The notes under the pieces were generated by a model. The model was not told the DNA's origin. It saw only the letters and a list, made by a program, of their open reading frames with translations, and ran no database searches. Below are positions 31,647 through 32,580 of a DNA stretch of 32,580 nucleotides, in pieces. Both the position numbers and the translations under genes were made by a program. Each line of letters opens with the position of its first letter. Position 1 is the first letter of the stretch. Source of the DNA: Oscillospiraceae bacterium (GTDB lineage Bacteria > Bacillota > Clostridia > Oscillospirales > Ruminococcaceae); the NCBI GenBank assembly GCA_019423755.1, contig JAHZAU010000023.1:1-32580 (forward strand). Reading direction: 5' to 3'.

Positions 31647-31670
31647 CGGGGCGGAGTATTGTATTATAAT
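31639..31670 (+). promoter_or_regulatory. Likely S10 operon promoter
   Basis: TATAAT at 31665-31670; TTGAAA at 31639-31644 gives a long 20-nt spacer. Another TATAAT lies at about 31484-31489. Confidence 0.45.
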
Positions 31671-31971
31671 TAAGCGTGACTGCACAAGATATGCGATGAA
31701 GCGGGAGGTTGCTATCCGTCGAGATAGGGAATTTCCGCCGAGTATGTCCGATTTAAAACCGGGCGGCTTTACAACACCGAAAGAGTTTTGTTGTGACAAA
31801 CTTGTTTTGCAAGGATGTCTAAAGTCCCGGGTGAACCTGCGCAATGGAGGTTTTGCCCGATTTTTTATTTGCAAAACCGTGAAACACACGGAACCGTGTT
31901 CGGTGCTTCGCTGGGGTTTCCCCGGCGGGAAGGCGTCGTCCCAAGGAAAAGAATATTAAGGAGGCGATGAT
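31671..31971 (+). promoter_or_regulatory. Structured leader of the S10 ribosomal protein operon
   Basis: About 300 nt without a convincing gene but rich in hairpins: CCGCC/GGCGG (about 31737-31768), ACAACA/TGTTGT (about 31771-31795), CTTG/CAAG (about 31800-31814), GTTTTGC/GCAAAAC (about 31849-31877), ACACGG/CCGTGT (about 31884-31897) and GGGG/CCCC (about 31914-31924). Such leaders often let a ribosomal protein shut off its own operon. An open frame through it lacks protein-like character. Confidence 0.5.
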
Positions 31972-32283
31972 GTGGCAGTCAAGAAAAAAATCAGAATCAG
32001 ACTGAAAGGTTTCGATTATCAGTTGGTGGACTCTTCCGCAGCAAAGATCGTGGAGGTAGTTACCCGCAGTGGTGCTAGAGTTTCTGGCCCCATTCCGCTC
32101 CCCACTGAGAAAGAGATCGTCACCATCCTGCGTGCTGTTCATAAGTACAAGGATTCCCGTGAGCAGTTTGAGATGAGAACCCACAAAAGACTCATTGATG
32201 TTTTGAGACCGACCCAGAAAACTGTGGACGCCCTCAAAAATCTTGAGCTCCCTGCAGGCGTAGAAATCGAAGTAAAACTTTAA
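31972..32283 (+). CDS. rpsJ: 30S ribosomal protein S10
   Basis: A 103-residue S10 of normal length: KIRIRLKGFDYQLVDSSAAKIVEVVTRSGARVSGPIPLPT and HKRLIDVLRPTQKTVDALKNLELPAGVEIEVKL. A GTG start at 31972 follows AAGGAGGCGATGAT. First gene of the S10-spc cluster; S10 also serves transcription antitermination as NusE. Confidence 0.97.
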   Translation: MAVKKKIRIRLKGFDYQLVDSSAAKIVEVVTRSGARVSGPIPLPTEKEIVTILRAVHKYKDSREQFEMRTHKRLIDVLRPTQKTVDALKNLELPAGVEIEVKL

Positions 32284-32430
32284 TCGTAAAGTTTTCCACT
32301 GAAATTTAGGAAGCCACCGAAAAAATCCTCGAAGTCTTCCGGCGTCTTCCCCAAACGGAAGTTCGCTTGTCTGCAAAGGTAATGTTGGCGGGAAAACCCG
32401 TCAACCAATAACCAATAGGAGGTATATACA
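32284..32430 (+). other. rpsJ-rplC spacer
   Basis: A 147-nt spacer with GGCGTCTTCC-type and GGCGGGAAAACCCG (about 32389-32402) inverted repeats, without a terminator. Possibly a processing or regulatory site. Confidence 0.4.
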
Positions 32431-32580
32431 ATGCAAAAATGCATCGTAGGCAAAAAGCTTGGTATGACTCAGCTTTTTGACGAGAATGGTAAGTTCATTC
32501 CCGTAACTGTAGTGGAAGCTGGCCCCTGTGTCGTCGTTCAGAAAAAGACAATCGAAAACGACGGTTACGAAGCCGTGCAG
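32431..32580 (+). CDS. rplC: 50S ribosomal protein L3, N-terminal part (cut by window edge)
   Basis: Fifty residues are visible, starting MQKCIVGKKLGMTQLFDENGK, the standard L3 start, then PVTVVEAGPCVVVQKKT. ATAGGAGG lies 10 nt before the ATG. It follows rpsJ by 147 nt, a longer gap than is usual between these genes. Confidence 0.97.
   Translation, partial: MQKCIVGKKLGMTQLFDENGKFIPVTVVEAGPCVVVQKKTIENDGYEAVQ

Noticed and set aside
31543..31959. 138-codon frame through the S10 leader
   Set aside because: It spans the likely promoter and several hairpins, and its Arg/Lys/Cys-rich translation is not protein-like. A conserved homologue would change this.

Overview
The window looks like a chromosome segment from a spore-forming, GC-rich clostridium of the Oscillospirales/Ruminococcaceae type. 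The evidence is a spoIIAA-spoIIAB-sigF operon, a HrcA/CIRCE-controlled hsp20, lipoproteins with short signal peptides, strong AGGAGG ribosome sites, and GC-rich housekeeping genes beside an AT-rich imported block. The species cannot be named from sequence alone.

Positions 1-6590 are the end of an integrative conjugative element. It carries, leftward, a DUF6017 replication-initiator-like gene, pcfB and a truncated VirD4/TraG coupling protein. An AT-rich cargo block at about 2100-6035 follows, with a three-gene cassette (DUF262 protein, AAA ATPase with DUF3696-like end, unknown protein) that resembles an anti-phage defence system, and a small divergent gene. An excisionase-like gene comes next, and the element ends at the 3' half of a tRNA gene (6547-6590), a probable att site. 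No integrase is visible.

Positions 6596-13220 are a magnesium-transport locus on the minus strand: mgtA-type ATPase 2, an orphan OmpR-type winged-helix regulator without a receiver domain, mgtA-type ATPase 1 and a 56-residue membrane protein. Both ATPase promoters carry the same 11-bp-period direct repeat, exactly 38 nt upstream of the -10. ATPase 1 also has a leader with a 26-codon acidic/proline/arginine ORF and competing hairpins. One hairpin ties the leader stop codon to the mgtA ribosome site, an arrangement that recalls enterobacterial MgtL. This is the most unusual system in the window.

Positions 13224-16330 hold ppx-ppk (polyphosphate turnover), transcribed leftward. Rightward from 16441 come a HAD phosphatase, then a metallophosphoesterase followed by a complete CUT1/Ugp-type ABC importer (17558-22740), which fits uptake and cleavage of a glycerophosphodiester or sugar substrate. 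Next are an aminoglycoside-nucleotidyltransferase-like gene, a CPBP membrane protease and CIRCE-controlled hsp20.

From 25266 the genes are guaA (leftward), the sigF operon (leftward), two lipoproteins of unknown role, a C_GCAxxG_C_C protein and a small membrane protein. The S10 ribosomal operon begins at the right edge (rpsJ, then rplC cut off), preceded by about 300 nt of structured leader and phased A/T tracts.
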